Notes: generated by a model not told the origin, from the letters alone. Numbered from the stretch's first letter, positions 40,551 to 50,613 are shown. The stretch: DNA of 64,000 nt from Pseudomonas sp. ACM7 (GCF_004136015.1 NZ_CP024866.1:4994635-5058634); one strand, 5' to 3'. Numbers and translations: made by a program.

Positions 40551-41536
40551 GCCCGGGAGTAAAACTGTGCAGCGCGGGTGTCGTGTTGCTGCTGTGCTGC
40601 GTGTTGAGCCTGGCGGTCGGTGCCACCTGGATTTCACTGCCACAGATTGCCGCGGCGTTTGTCCATCCCGACCTGTTGAGTGTCAGTCATGTACTGGTGA
40701 CCACCACGCGCCTGTCGCGCACCCTGATGGCGATTTCCGTAGGCGCCAGTCTGGCGGTCGCGGGTGCCCTGATGCAGGCACTGACCCGCAATCCGTTGGC
40801 GTCACCCGGACTGTTCGGGATCAATGCTGGTGCGACCTTTTTTATCATCCTGTTTTCCTCGATCTTCTCGCTGTCATCCCCGGATGCCTGGTTATGGTCG
40901 GCGTTCATTGGCGCTGCCGTGGCGGGTTGTCTGGTGTGGCTGATCGGCAACATGGGGCAAGGCAGTCTCAGTCCACTGCGCATCGTGCTGGCGGGCGCGG
41001 CGATCGCCGCGTTGTTCTCCGCCTTCAGCCAGGCGCTGCTGGTGGTGAATCAGGATGGATTGGACACGGTGCTGTTCTGGCTGGCCGGCTCGTTGTCCGA
41101 ACGCAACCTGTCGAGCGCCGCTCCCTTGTTGCTGACTGATGTGTTCGGGTTGTCGGGGGCGCTGTTGCTGGCCGGGCAGGTCAACGTGCTGAACGCCGGG
41201 GAAGAGATTGCCACGGGGCTGGGGCAGCGAACCGGCCTGATCCGGCTGCTGATGAGCGTGCTGGTGATCTGTCTCGCGGGAAGCGCGGTGGCGTTGGCCG
41301 GCAGCATTGGTTTTATCGGTCTTTTGGTGCCGCACATGGTGCGCAAGGGGTTGTCCATCGACCATCGCTGGTTGCTGCCAGGTTGTGCGCTGCTTGGTGC
41401 GATTCTCCTGCTGTTGGCGGATACGTTGTCGCGGGTTTTGATCCTGCCTCAGGAGGTGCCGGTGGGGGTGATGACGGCGCTGTTCGGCGCACCATTTTTC
41501 ATCATGTTGGCCCGGCGTGGAGGTCGTTATGGATAG
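40547..41536 (+). CDS. cbrB: Siderophore ABC transporter permease CbrB
   Basis: A 329-residue FecCD-type permease with about nine membrane helices; [17 protein letters not shown] and the EAA-like [13 protein letters not shown] (about 258-270) mark the family. ATG overlaps the cbrA stop (ATGA), and its own stop overlaps cbrC. Confidence 0.93.
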   Translation: MSPGVKLCSAGVVLLLCCVLSLAVGATWISLPQIAAAFVHPDLLSVSHVLVTTTRLSRTLMAISVGASLAVAGALMQALTRNPLASPGLFGINAGATFFIILFSSIFSLSSPDAWLWSAFIGAAVAGCLVWLIGNMGQGSLSPLRIVLAGAAIAALFSAFSQALLVVNQDGLDTVLFWLAGSLSERNLSSAAPLLLTDVFGLSGALLLAGQVNVLNAGEEIATGLGQRTGLIRLLMSVLVICLAGSAVALAGSIGFIGLLVPHMVRKGLSIDHRWLLPGCALLGAILLLLADTLSRVLILPQEVPVGVMTALFGAPFFIMLARRGGRYG

Positions 41537-42560
41537 GGTGGTGACCTGGCGCCGAGGCGGGTATTCCCGGAGGGTCAACCTTTCCACGTGGTTGCGGTTG
41601 GCGGCGGCGCTGTTGCTGACGGTGCTGGTGATGCTCGGCTCGTTGTCGCTGGGGAAAGTCATCCTCTCGCCCCTCGAGGTGATGCGAATCCTGTTTTCCA
41701 GTCAGGACGCCAGCCTGACGTTGATCGTCGAGCAACTGCGTTTTCCACGCATTGTGTTGGCGGCGCTGGTTGGCGCTGCGTTGTCGGTGTCCGGGTTGAT
41801 CCTGCAAAGCATCATCCGCAACCCGCTGGCATCGCCGGACCTGCTCGGCATCACCAGCGGCGCCAGCGCCGCCGCCGTGCTTTACCTGTCGTTCTTGTCC
41901 GCGACGCTGGGCCAACAGTTTCTGCCCCTGGCCGCAATGCTCGGTGCGGCTCTGGCAACATTGGCCATTTATCTGCTGGCCTGGAAGCAGGGGACCTCAC
42001 CGCTGCGACTGGTGCTGATCGGCGTGGGCGTCTCGGCGATGTTGACGGCCGCGACCACCTTCATTCTGGTGTTCAGTCCGCTGACCACCACTCTGTCGGC
42101 CTACGTTTGGCTGACCGGCAGCGTGTACGGCGCCAGTTGGCCTGAACCGTTGGCGCTTGCGAGCTGGTTGTTGGGCATTTGTCCGCTGCTGGTGCTGCTG
42201 GCCCGTCAGGTGATGGTGCAACAGTTGGATGAAAACCTGGCCCAGGGCATCGGCGTGCGCGTGCAATGGCTGCGGGCCGGTTTGCTGCTGGTGAGTGTGG
42301 CGTTGGCCGGTGCGGCCATTGCCTGGGGTGGGGCGATCGCGTTTGTCGGGCTGATTGCTCCGCATATTGCCAAACGCCTGGTGGCCCCTGGTTTCGCTGG
42401 GCAGGCCGTGATGGCGGCCCTGATTGGCGCAAATCTGGTGATGCTGGCGGACCTGGTCGGGCGCACGCTGTTCTTGCCCCTGGATTTGCCGGCGGGGATC
42501 TTTGTCGCGGTGCTGGGCACACCCTTTTTTCTCTATTTACTGATTAAACAGCGTCATTAA
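41529..42560 (+). CDS. cbrC: Siderophore ABC transporter permease CbrC
   Basis: A 343-residue partner permease of the FecCD family; [20 protein letters not shown] and [15 protein letters not shown] correspond to the same blocks in CbrB. The start at 41529 overlaps the cbrB stop; the upstream in-frame start would add four residues. Confidence 0.93.
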   Translation: MDRVVTWRRGGYSRRVNLSTWLRLAAALLLTVLVMLGSLSLGKVILSPLEVMRILFSSQDASLTLIVEQLRFPRIVLAALVGAALSVSGLILQSIIRNPLASPDLLGITSGASAAAVLYLSFLSATLGQQFLPLAAMLGAALATLAIYLLAWKQGTSPLRLVLIGVGVSAMLTAATTFILVFSPLTTTLSAYVWLTGSVYGASWPEPLALASWLLGICPLLVLLARQVMVQQLDENLAQGIGVRVQWLRAGLLLVSVALAGAAIAWGGAIAFVGLIAPHIAKRLVAPGFAGQAVMAALIGANLVMLADLVGRTLFLPLDLPAGIFVAVLGTPFFLYLLIKQRH

Positions 42561-42572
42561 GGAATTCAACGT

Positions 42573-43364
42573 ATGACGTCGATTGCAAGTCGCGGCCTGA
42601 CCCTGAGTTATCAGCGCCAGGTGATTATTGACGCGCTGGACATGCAACTGCCCAAGGGCAAGATCTCGGTGCTGATTGGCAGTAATGGCTGCGGTAAAAG
42701 TACCTTGCTCAAATCCTTTGCCCGACTGCTGAAACCGCAGCAAGGCTCGGTGATTCTCAACGGCGTGGATATCCAGCAAAAATCCACGGCGGCGGTGGCG
42801 CGTGAGTTGGCCATCCTGCCTCAGACACCGACGGCGCCGGAGGGTATTACCGTTCGCCAGCTCGTGGCCCTGGGCCGATACCCTTATCAGAGCTGGATGC
42901 AGCAGTGGTCGGCCGAGGATGAAACCATGGTCAATCGCGCGCTGACGCAAACCAGTTTGCAGGCGCTGGCGGATCGGCCGGTGGATGCCTTGTCCGGTGG
43001 GCAGCGCCAGCGTGCGTGGATCGCCATGACCCTGGCCCAGGACACCGGCATTGTGCTGCTGGACGAGCCGACGACCTTCCTCGACCTGGCTCACCAGATT
43101 GAAGTGCTGGACCTGCTGCGCGACCTCAACCGGCTCGAAAACAAAACCATCATCATGGTGCTTCACGATCTCAACCTGGCCTGTCGTTATGCTGATCATA
43201 TGGTTGCGGTGCATGAGCGTACGGCATTTGCCCAGGGCCGGCCTGAGGACGTCTTGACTCAGGCGCTGGTCAAAACCGTGTTCGACCTCAACTGCAGGAT
43301 TATTCCTGACCCGTTCTTTGGTACGCCGATGTGCATTCCGTTTGGTCGGGAATTGCCGCAATGA
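42573..43364 (+). CDS. cbrD: Siderophore ABC transporter ATPase CbrD
   Basis: A 263-residue FepC/FecE-type ATPase. Walker A is [12 protein letters not shown], signature [12 protein letters not shown], Walker [13 protein letters not shown] and the H-loop MVLHDLN. It energises uptake through CbrBC. The stop overlaps the start of the FhuF-like gene. Confidence 0.96.
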   Translation: MTSIASRGLTLSYQRQVIIDALDMQLPKGKISVLIGSNGCGKSTLLKSFARLLKPQQGSVILNGVDIQQKSTAAVARELAILPQTPTAPEGITVRQLVALGRYPYQSWMQQWSAEDETMVNRALTQTSLQALADRPVDALSGGQRQRAWIAMTLAQDTGIVLLDEPTTFLDLAHQIEVLDLLRDLNRLENKTIIMVLHDLNLACRYADHMVAVHERTAFAQGRPEDVLTQALVKTVFDLNCRIIPDPFFGTPMCIPFGRELPQ

Positions 43365-44143
43365 GTCTGGCTCGCCACTTCACCGCGCAAGAGTGGAGCG
43401 TGTTGGGCGGTGGGTTGCGGTTGAAGGACTGCGCCGAGCGTGATCCATTACGCTCGCTGATGGCGCGTGACCTGTTGCAGGAAGATGTGTGCGAGCGTTT
43501 GCTGGACGCATTGAGCCCGGTCATTGGCTCACCGTCGCGGGCGATCACCGCCTCGCTGCTGGGCAAGCGCCTGTCGTTCCTGGCCACCGGCGCCTGTTTG
43601 TACGCCATGTCGGTGTACGACAAAGGACTGCTGCTGTCGCTGGACAATACGGTGATCGAGTACGGTCATGATGACGGACTGTGGACGTCTTCAATGCCGC
43701 TGGCTCATTCCCTGCCGCTGACGTACGGGGCAGGTGAGCGCGAGGCCTGGCGGGAAACCTTGGTGCAGTCACTGTTTGCCGGGCTGTTGAAGCCGCTGTG
43801 GCAAACCTTCAACCGTGTGAGTGGCGTTTCACGGCGCATCTTGTGGGAAAACTCCGCAGTGCGCGTGTATTCGTTGTATGAAAAACGCATGGCAAAAATC
43901 GACGAGCCGTCGGTACGCGAGCGCTATGAAGCCGACTTCAGGTGGTTGCTGACTCAGGCAGAACCTGCGCTGTTCGGCCTCGATTACAACCCGCTGAGTC
44001 ACTTCCGTCGTCCGCCGACGCTGCTCGACGAGGGGCAGCGCAGCATTCGCTTTCGGCGAACCTGCTGCTTCTATTACCTTGCTACTGAGCCCGCTGAATA
44101 TTGTTCGACCTGCCCACTGCTGCGTCCGGGGAAATGCCGATGA
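43361..44143 (+). CDS. fhuF: FhuF-like siderophore iron reductase
   Basis: A 260-residue protein of the FhuF family. The diagnostic C-terminus is present: [20 protein letters not shown], i.e. a Cys pair, 11 residues, then CxxC, ligands for an unusual [2Fe-2S] cluster. FhuF proteins release iron from ferric siderophores in the cytosol by reduction. The ATG at 43361 overlaps the cbrD stop and its own stop overlaps the next start, so it belongs to the operon. This gives the locus its own iron-release step. Confidence 0.85.
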   Translation: MSLARHFTAQEWSVLGGGLRLKDCAERDPLRSLMARDLLQEDVCERLLDALSPVIGSPSRAITASLLGKRLSFLATGACLYAMSVYDKGLLLSLDNTVIEYGHDDGLWTSSMPLAHSLPLTYGAGEREAWRETLVQSLFAGLLKPLWQTFNRVSGVSRRILWENSAVRVYSLYEKRMAKIDEPSVRERYEADFRWLLTQAEPALFGLDYNPLSHFRRPPTLLDEGQRSIRFRRTCCFYYLATEPAEYCSTCPLLRPGKCR

Positions 44144-44766
44144 GTTATCAGATCAACCCTCGCCAGCAGCTCGTCGACCCGGAGTTGCTCAACGCCTACC
44201 GGTCGATCCCTTCGTCAACCATCGGCCACTTTTCCGATCGGGGTTTCCTGCGGGGGATCAAGCCGCTGTTCAACAACATCCGCATGGTCGGCACTGTAGT
44301 CACCGTCAAAGTCTTCCCGCCGGATGGCAGCATTTTGCGTGAAGCGCTGTTGCTGAGTGAGCCGGGCGACGTGCTGGTGATCGAATGTGTGGACGACGAG
44401 GAGTGTGGCTGTTGGGGCGAACTGCGCACCCTCGCCGGGCTGATCAAAGGGTTGGCCGGGGTGGTGGTGTCGGGTGCGGTCACGGATGTCAGCGCATTAC
44501 GTCGTCATGGGTTACCGATCTTTTGCCGGGACGTCAGCGCCTACACGACTCGCGGTATTGGCGCCCGTGGGGAGGTCAATCGGTCGATCAATGTGGGCGG
44601 GATTCAGGTGCAGCCGGGGGACCTGGCCATTGGTGATGATGACGGTGTCTACATCCTCGATGTCCGGCGTGCGGCCGAGCTGCTGTCTGAGTTACTGGCC
44701 AAAGAAGAAGCCGACGAACGGCGCCGCGCGGAATTCCTGCAGAGACTCGACGCCCGCCTGACCTGA
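44140..44766 (+). CDS. RraA-fold / HMG-aldolase-like protein, atypical active site
   Basis: A 208-residue member of the RraA/demethylmenaquinone-methyltransferase-like superfamily: PSSTIGHFSDRGFLRGIKP, GELRTLAGLIKGLAGVVVSG, NRSINVGGIQVQPGDL and IGDDDGVYILD. Aldolase members need an Arg-Asp pair after the GA(V) strand; here the sequence is SGAVTDV, with Thr115 in place of Arg and Asp116 kept. Aldolase or decarboxylase activity is therefore doubtful. It overlaps the FhuF-like gene by 4 bp and ends the operon. Family members act on oxaloacetate and related 2-oxo acids, or regulate RNase E; neither can be assumed here. Confidence 0.8.
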   Translation: MSYQINPRQQLVDPELLNAYRSIPSSTIGHFSDRGFLRGIKPLFNNIRMVGTVVTVKVFPPDGSILREALLLSEPGDVLVIECVDDEECGCWGELRTLAGLIKGLAGVVVSGAVTDVSALRRHGLPIFCRDVSAYTTRGIGARGEVNRSINVGGIQVQPGDLAIGDDDGVYILDVRRAAELLSELLAKEEADERRRAEFLQRLDARLT

Positions 44767-45003
44767 AACTGCGTCATCTGCTCATCGATTTGTTGCAGCG
44801 CAAAGCGGCAATGCTTTGATTCTTCGGGCAGATTTTTGTAACGGGTTGTTTGCGGCAAGCGCAAAAAACTATAAAGTTAACCTTTCGGTCAGCTTTACAC
44901 TGTCAACACAGCCCTTTGCTCCGTCGATAAGGGCTTCCGCAAGACTCGAGATTCCCAGAACATAACCAGAAGGGCGGACCCATAACCGCCCAGAGGATGA
45001 TCC

Positions 45004-47835
45004 ATGTCCAACCGTGATATATCCCGGCGCTCGTTCCTACAGGGCGGGCTGGTGGCGGGTGTGAGCGTCACGCTTACACCGCTCAGCAGCCAGGCGCTGG
45101 CAGCCTTGATGGAAAACAGCGTGACCGTGCCGTCCGAGCAATGGCTCGGCAACAACGGCAAGGCGCGCTCGCGTAACGATGCCTTGTCCAAGGTCTGCGG
45201 CAGCAAAGTCTTTGCCCGCGACATCCGTGCCAAGGACATGCCGGGCTGGCCCCAGCAGCAGGGCCACGCCATGTTGCTGAAAATCACCAAGGCTGACCGC
45301 ATCTATGCGGGTTACGACCTGTCGTGGCTCGGTGCCGACTTGCAGCCCGATCGCATCGTTACCGCCGCCGATCTGGACAAGGACGGCATCGTCTTCCCGG
45401 AAGAGCACGCGCCTGACCTGTTGCTGCCCGAAGGCAAAGTGCCGATGTTCATCGGTCATCCGGTGGCGATCCTGATCTGGAACGACTTCGAGCGTTTCCG
45501 CCAGGCCAAGGCCAAACTCAAATTCAATGACAAAGCAATCCGCTACGGCGCCCAGGTGCCTTACTACGAAGGCGATCCCTACGGCAGCTTCCGCTACGTG
45601 CGCGTCGGCGGCGCGACCTCGGCGGACGAAGACGAATTCGCCAGCCTCAAGGATTCGATCCTGTTCCCGATGCTGAAAAACCGTCGTCCGGTGTGGAATT
45701 CCCAGCCGGACCTGCACGGCAACCTGACCGAGCGCGGCCTGTTTTACGCCGACCGGATGAAGCAGCAAATCGACAGCCCGCCAGACAACTGGCTGGTGTT
45801 CGACGAGCGCTACAAAACCCCGTCAATCGAACCCGCTGCGATGGAGCCGGACAACGGCAACGGCTGGTACGACCCGGCGACCAAGACCCTGCACTTTGTC
45901 GTCGCCACCCAGTGCCCACTGGAAGCCGCCACCGAAACCGCGAAGATGATCGCGCCGTCGCGTTTCGGCCTGGCCAACCTGAACATGCACCCCGGCTACA
46001 CCGTCGGTTACGGTTCCAAAGACCACAACATTTTCGTCTACTACGCAGCGTTGGCCGCGCTGTACGGCGCCGGCGTGCCGGTGCGTCTGGCCAACGACCG
46101 CTACGAGCAATTCCAGAGCGGCATCAAGCGTCACTCGTTCGACATCCGCTACCAACTGGCGGTGGACAAGACCGATCACAGCTTCAAAATTTTCCGCGCC
46201 GAGATGAGCGTCGACGGCGGCGGGCGGATCAACTACAGCCCGTCGGTGGCGGCGGTTGGTGCCACGGCGGCGCAGTCGATCTACTACATGCCGCAGAACG
46301 ATTTGCAGGTCACGGCCTATCATTCCCGCGCCGTTGAGGCCGGGTCGATGCGTGGTTACGGTACGCTGCAAAGCATGGCTTCCACCGAGATGATGGTGGA
46401 TGAAATTGCCGATCGCCTGGGCATCGACGCCATTGCTCTGCGCAAGAAAAACGCCATGCTCTCGGGCATGAAAAACACCCAGGGCGCGGTGCCGGCGGGT
46501 GCGTTGCGTCTGCACGAGATTCTCGACAAGGCGGCCGTTCACGAGGTCTGGAAAAACCGCGACGCGATCAAAAAACAACGCGAAGCGCAGGACCCGGATC
46601 ACTGGTACGGCGTCGGTTTTGCGATCTGCCAGAAAGACTTCGGCACCGGTTCCGAAGCGCCGATGGCCAGCATCGAATTCACCGCCGAGGGCTACGTGAC
46701 CCTGCGCCATATCGGCATCGAAATCGGCACCGGCATGTCCACCTCCCAAGCCCTGGTGGTGGCGGATTTCATCGGTATCCCGGCCACCGAAGTGAAAACC
46801 GGCGAAACCGAATGGAAAGAGCTGCAACTGATCACCGGCGGCAACCCGTACATCATGAGCCAGGCTGAACAGGACGGTTTCCTGCGCAACCCGCGCTGGG
46901 TCGGCAAATTGGCCTCGGCCTCGTCGGCGACGAACTCCGCCTACTACTTCAGCCATGCCACTCGTGAAGCGTCCCGCGTGCTGTTCAACCACGGCTTGTG
47001 GCCGGCGGCGTTGCAGATATGGGGCCAGGGGCCTTACGGCGGCCAGGCCAACCCTTACGTGGTGCGCCGCGAGGACGCGCATTGGGTCGACGGCAAACTC
47101 ACCGCCAACGGCATGCAACCGCTGAGCTTCGAACAGCTGGCCAAACACGCCCACGAAAAGGGGCTGGTGACCGGCGCCACCGTGCACGGTTTCAACCGGT
47201 GGAGCTGGGCCGAGGCCGATTTCAGCATCGACGGCGTGCGTGAACGCCTGCCGCTGGATGGCTTGGCCGTGAAGTACGGCGACGGTGCGCCAAACGCGAA
47301 GAAGGCGCAGATGACCAGCGCCGGTTTCCATCTGCTGGATCGCCAGAACGTGCACTACCCGGACACCCAGTTGAACAACGCGGCGGTGACTTACTACAGC
47401 CCGGTCGCGACGCTGGTGGAATTGAAAGTGAACAAGGGCTCCGCCGAAGTACAAGTGCTCAACCATCACTCGTGGGTCGAGTGCGGTCGGGTGCTGGTGG
47501 AAGAACTGGTCAAAGGTCAGCTCGAAGGCGGGATCGCCATGGGCATCGGCCATGCGTTGATGGAAGAGATGCCGCTGTACGAAGGTGGGCCGGGGGAGGG
47601 TGACTGGAACTTCAACCGATACCGCTTGCCGATGGCGCGACACGTTGCGGTCTGGAAACAGACGGCGGAGATCCTGCCGCCGTTGTCGCCGAGCGATCCA
47701 TCGAAGGGCATCGCCGAAGTGGTGATGATCCCGGTGGTCGGTGCGATCGGCAACGCCGTGGCCCACGCTATCGGTAAGCGCGTTCGCGACCTGCCTATCA
47801 CTTCTGCCCGCATCAAGGAGGCCCTCAATGGCTAA
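45004..47835 (+). CDS. iorB: Molybdopterin-binding subunit of a periplasmic molybdenum hydroxylase (IorB-like)
   Basis: A 943-residue large subunit of the xanthine-dehydrogenase family. A Tat signal (SRRSFLQGGLVAG, cleavage near SSQALA) sends it folded to the periplasm or membrane. Moco-binding blocks include GAGVPVRLANDRYEQF and RAVEAGSMRGYGTLQ; GIAMGIGHALMEEMPLY near the C-terminus holds the catalytic glutamate. Overall it resembles isoquinoline 1-oxidoreductase/membrane aldehyde dehydrogenase beta subunits; the substrate cannot be assigned. Its stop overlaps the [2Fe-2S] subunit start. The 237-bp gap before it has a TTTACA-type -35 near 44894 but no convincing -10. Confidence 0.88.
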   Translation: MSNRDISRRSFLQGGLVAGVSVTLTPLSSQALAALMENSVTVPSEQWLGNNGKARSRNDALSKVCGSKVFARDIRAKDMPGWPQQQGHAMLLKITKADRIYAGYDLSWLGADLQPDRIVTAADLDKDGIVFPEEHAPDLLLPEGKVPMFIGHPVAILIWNDFERFRQAKAKLKFNDKAIRYGAQVPYYEGDPYGSFRYVRVGGATSADEDEFASLKDSILFPMLKNRRPVWNSQPDLHGNLTERGLFYADRMKQQIDSPPDNWLVFDERYKTPSIEPAAMEPDNGNGWYDPATKTLHFVVATQCPLEAATETAKMIAPSRFGLANLNMHPGYTVGYGSKDHNIFVYYAALAALYGAGVPVRLANDRYEQFQSGIKRHSFDIRYQLAVDKTDHSFKIFRAEMSVDGGGRINYSPSVAAVGATAAQSIYYMPQNDLQVTAYHSRAVEAGSMRGYGTLQSMASTEMMVDEIADRLGIDAIALRKKNAMLSGMKNTQGAVPAGALRLHEILDKAAVHEVWKNRDAIKKQREAQDPDHWYGVGFAICQKDFGTGSEAPMASIEFTAEGYVTLRHIGIEIGTGMSTSQALVVADFIGIPATEVKTGETEWKELQLITGGNPYIMSQAEQDGFLRNPRWVGKLASASSATNSAYYFSHATREASRVLFNHGLWPAALQIWGQGPYGGQANPYVVRREDAHWVDGKLTANGMQPLSFEQLAKHAHEKGLVTGATVHGFNRWSWAEADFSIDGVRERLPLDGLAVKYGDGAPNAKKAQMTSAGFHLLDRQNVHYPDTQLNNAAVTYYSPVATLVELKVNKGSAEVQVLNHHSWVECGRVLVEELVKGQLEGGIAMGIGHALMEEMPLYEGGPGEGDWNFNRYRLPMARHVAVWKQTAEILPPLSPSDPSKGIAEVVMIPVVGAIGNAVAHAIGKRVRDLPITSARIKEALNG

Positions 47836-48367
47836 CCGTCCGCTTCAGCTGACCCTCAACAGTCAATCCGTCGGCCCGGTGGACATCCCTGATGACCTGC
47901 CGATGATCGACTACCTGCACGAATACAAAAACCTTACCGGCTCGCGCCTCGGCTGCGGCCAGGGTATCTGCCATGCCTGTGTGGTGATCGTCGATAACCC
48001 GGACGGCACCAGCGAAGAAGTGCGCACCTGCATCACCGGCGCACATTACTTCGAAGGTAAAAAAGTGCGGACCATCGAAGGCCATGCGACCCGAGATGAG
48101 CAGGGCAAGGTCACCGCGCTGAACCCGATCCAGCAGCGTTTCGTCGATGAATTCGCTTTCCAGTGCAGCTATTGCGCGCCGGGCTTCGTGAATGCCGCGA
48201 CCGTGTTGGTGGAAAAACTTCAGCGTCAGCCGATTGTTAAAAGTCAGCTGGAAAAAGTTATAGAGGACAGCCTCGGTCACCACATCTGCCGCTGCACCGG
48301 CTACGTGCGCTACTACAGCGCGACGCGCAACGTGCTGACCGACCTCGGTCTGGTCAAGGAGGGTTAA
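47828..48367 (+). CDS. iorA: [2Fe-2S] subunit of the molybdenum hydroxylase (IorA-like)
   Basis: A 179-residue electron-transfer subunit with two clusters. The plant-type motif is RLGCGQGICHACVVIVD plus the RTC cysteine (N-terminal half). The second cluster is CSYCAPGF and HHICRCTGYVRY, close to Moco. No FAD subunit follows; electrons most likely go to the cytochrome encoded next. It overlaps the large-subunit stop by 8 bp. Confidence 0.93.
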   Translation: MANRPLQLTLNSQSVGPVDIPDDLPMIDYLHEYKNLTGSRLGCGQGICHACVVIVDNPDGTSEEVRTCITGAHYFEGKKVRTIEGHATRDEQGKVTALNPIQQRFVDEFAFQCSYCAPGFVNAATVLVEKLQRQPIVKSQLEKVIEDSLGHHICRCTGYVRYYSATRNVLTDLGLVKEG

Positions 48368-48369
48368 GC

Positions 48370-49605
48370 ATGAAGCATCTACTTTCCCGCCTGGCGTTGG
48401 CGGTTGGTCTGGTTGCGCCGGTGTTGCTGGCTCACGCGGATAATCAGATCAAACGCGGCGAATACCTTGCCCGCGCCGCTGACTGCATGGCCTGCCACAC
48501 TGCGCCGGGCGGCGCGCCTTTCGCCGGCGGCCTGCCGATCGTCTCGCCGTTCGGCACGATCTACGGCACCAACATCACTCCGAGCAAAGAGCACGGCATC
48601 GGTCTGTATAGCGATGACGAGTTCTTCGCCGCGCTCACCAAAGGCAAGCGCCGGGATGGCGCGAACCTGTACCCGGCGATGCCCTACACCTCGTATCACC
48701 TGATGCCTCGTGCAGATTCGGACGCGATTCATGCCTATCTGAGAACTGTCGAGCCGATTGAACGCGCAGCGCCGGTCACCAGCCTGAGCTTTCCGTTCAA
48801 CGTACGCCTGGGCCTGATGGGCTGGAACATGCTCTACGGCAAGGACGTGCAACTCGCGCCCACCGAGGGCAAAAGCGAAGACTTCAAGCGTGGCCAATAC
48901 ATGGTCGAAGTGCTCGGTCACTGCGGCGAGTGCCATACCCCGCGCGGTCTGCCCGGCGCGATGCAGCAGGACAAACGCCTGACCGGTGGCCTGCTCAATG
49001 GCTATCTGGCACCAAGCTTGCTGGCCAATGACCTGGCGGCGCGGGGCTGGAATCATCAGGACCTGAGCTCGTTCCTCAAGCACGGCATGAGCGCCCAAGG
49101 CACGATGTTCAACGAGATGTTTCCGGTGTTCCACAACAGCACCCAAGGCCTCAACGACCCGGACCTGGCGGCGATGGCCACTTACCTGCTCGGCGATCAA
49201 CCGCCCGCAGCGAAGGTGCTGACCGAAGTGCCCCTGGACAACATGAGACCAAGCGCCCAGCGCGGTCGTCAGGATTACCTGAACGTTTGCGCCGGTTGCC
49301 ACGCGCCAAATGGCGAGGGCAAGCCGCACATCGCAGTGGCCATGCGCGGCAACACCACGTTGCGTCTGGACGATCCGCGTAACTTGCTGCGGGTGATCGA
49401 GGACGGCATCGGCGAGCAGAAATTCGCCGGGTTCGAACGCATGCAACAGATGCCGGGCTTTGCCGACAAGCTCAGTCACGAGCAACTGACCGATCTGCTC
49501 AACTATCTGCGTCAGGGTTGGGGTGGTCAGGCGAGTGAGCTGGCGGTCAGCGATGTGCAGAAGCTGCAAGCGGATGCTCCGACCGCCGAGCACAAGGCGC
49601 ACTGA
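48370..49605 (+). CDS. Triheme cytochrome c subunit
   Basis: A 411-residue exported cytochrome with a signal peptide (ending LLAHA) and three CxxCH heme sites: CMACH (about 37-41), CGECH (about 187-191) and CAGCH (about 304-308). It resembles the cytochrome subunit of membrane alcohol and aldehyde dehydrogenases, which passes electrons to ubiquinone or an oxidase. It starts 2 bp after the [2Fe-2S] subunit stop. Confidence 0.93.
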   Translation: MKHLLSRLALAVGLVAPVLLAHADNQIKRGEYLARAADCMACHTAPGGAPFAGGLPIVSPFGTIYGTNITPSKEHGIGLYSDDEFFAALTKGKRRDGANLYPAMPYTSYHLMPRADSDAIHAYLRTVEPIERAAPVTSLSFPFNVRLGLMGWNMLYGKDVQLAPTEGKSEDFKRGQYMVEVLGHCGECHTPRGLPGAMQQDKRLTGGLLNGYLAPSLLANDLAARGWNHQDLSSFLKHGMSAQGTMFNEMFPVFHNSTQGLNDPDLAAMATYLLGDQPPAAKVLTEVPLDNMRPSAQRGRQDYLNVCAGCHAPNGEGKPHIAVAMRGNTTLRLDDPRNLLRVIEDGIGEQKFAGFERMQQMPGFADKLSHEQLTDLLNYLRQGWGGQASELAVSDVQKLQADAPTAEHKAH

Positions 49606-49606
49606 C

Positions 49607-50578
49607 ATGCAGCATCTCGATCTGCAGGTTGTGCGCCGGGCGCTGGAATGGTCGGCGGCTGGTCAGCGGGTGTGGTTGTGCACGGTGCTCGCCACTTACG
49701 GCTCGGCACCGCGTGCGCCGGGGTCGCTGCTGGCTGTGAACGCTGATGGACAATGGATCGGTTCGCTGTCCGGTGGCTGTGTTGAGGAAGATTTCCTGGA
49801 ACGCGTCGCCGAGGGTGCATTCTCTGAGGCCGTCAACGTTGTCCGTTATGGCGAAGGTGATGACCCGCGCTCCCGAGTGAGCCTGCCCTGTGGCGGTGTG
49901 CTCGATGTGCTGGTGGAGAAGCTTGAACCTGATTGTGAGGTTCAGGCGCATCTGCGGGAACTGGAGTCGGCGTTGCTGGGTCAGCGTCGGCTGATCCGTG
50001 AAGTTGATCTGGCCAGCGGTGCGCGCAATGTGTTCGCAGACAGCGAGCAGGGGGCGCGCATCGAGCGTGAGATCGACCGGGTACGCGTGCGGATCGGCGC
50101 GGCTCAGCGGTTGCTGCTGGCGGGGTATTCCAGTGTCGCCCAGGCCTGCGCGGAGTTTGCCGTGGGTTTGGGGTTCGAGGTGATCCTGTGCGATCCCCGC
50201 GATGAAGTGCTGGAAGGCATGGTGCTCAACAACGTCGAGATTCGCCGCCAACTGCCATCGGTGTTCATCGCCGACGGCGGCTGTCACAGCGACACGGCGG
50301 TGGTGGCGTTGACCCACGATCCGCGGATTGATGATTTGGCGATGATGGAAGCCGTGCGCACCGATGCGTTTTATATCGGCGTGATGGGCTCGATGCAGAC
50401 GTCGCAAAAACGCTTTGAGCGGTTGCGCAGGATTGGCGGGTTGGGGGATGTGGAGTTGGCGCGGATTCATGCGCCGATTGGCCTGAACCTGGGCAGCAAG
50501 ACGCCAGCAGAAATTGCCCTGGCCGTACTCGCCGACATCCTGCGCATCCGCAGCGGCATCCCGCGGGATCGACTCTAA
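49607..50578 (+). CDS. XdhC-family molybdenum-cofactor maturation protein
   Basis: A 323-residue XdhC/CoxI-type protein: N-terminal TYGSAPRAPGSLLAVNADG and SGGCVEEDFLERV, then a Rossmann-like C-terminal half with YIGVMGSMQTSQKRFERL and HAPIGLNLGSKTPAEIALAV. Such proteins bind, sulfurate and insert Moco into partner hydroxylases. It begins right behind the cytochrome stop, supporting service to the enzyme encoded upstream. Confidence 0.9.
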   Translation: MQHLDLQVVRRALEWSAAGQRVWLCTVLATYGSAPRAPGSLLAVNADGQWIGSLSGGCVEEDFLERVAEGAFSEAVNVVRYGEGDDPRSRVSLPCGGVLDVLVEKLEPDCEVQAHLRELESALLGQRRLIREVDLASGARNVFADSEQGARIEREIDRVRVRIGAAQRLLLAGYSSVAQACAEFAVGLGFEVILCDPRDEVLEGMVLNNVEIRRQLPSVFIADGGCHSDTAVVALTHDPRIDDLAMMEAVRTDAFYIGVMGSMQTSQKRFERLRRIGGLGDVELARIHAPIGLNLGSKTPAEIALAVLADILRIRSGIPRDRL

Positions 50579-50588
50579 CGCCATCCCC

Positions 50589-50613
50589 CTGTGGGAGCGG
50601 CTTGCTCCCACAG
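50589..50613. repeat. Single palindromic REP, probably also a bidirectional transcription barrier
   Basis: CTGTGGGAGC and GCTCCCACAG flank GGCTT between two convergent genes. Confidence 0.75.
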
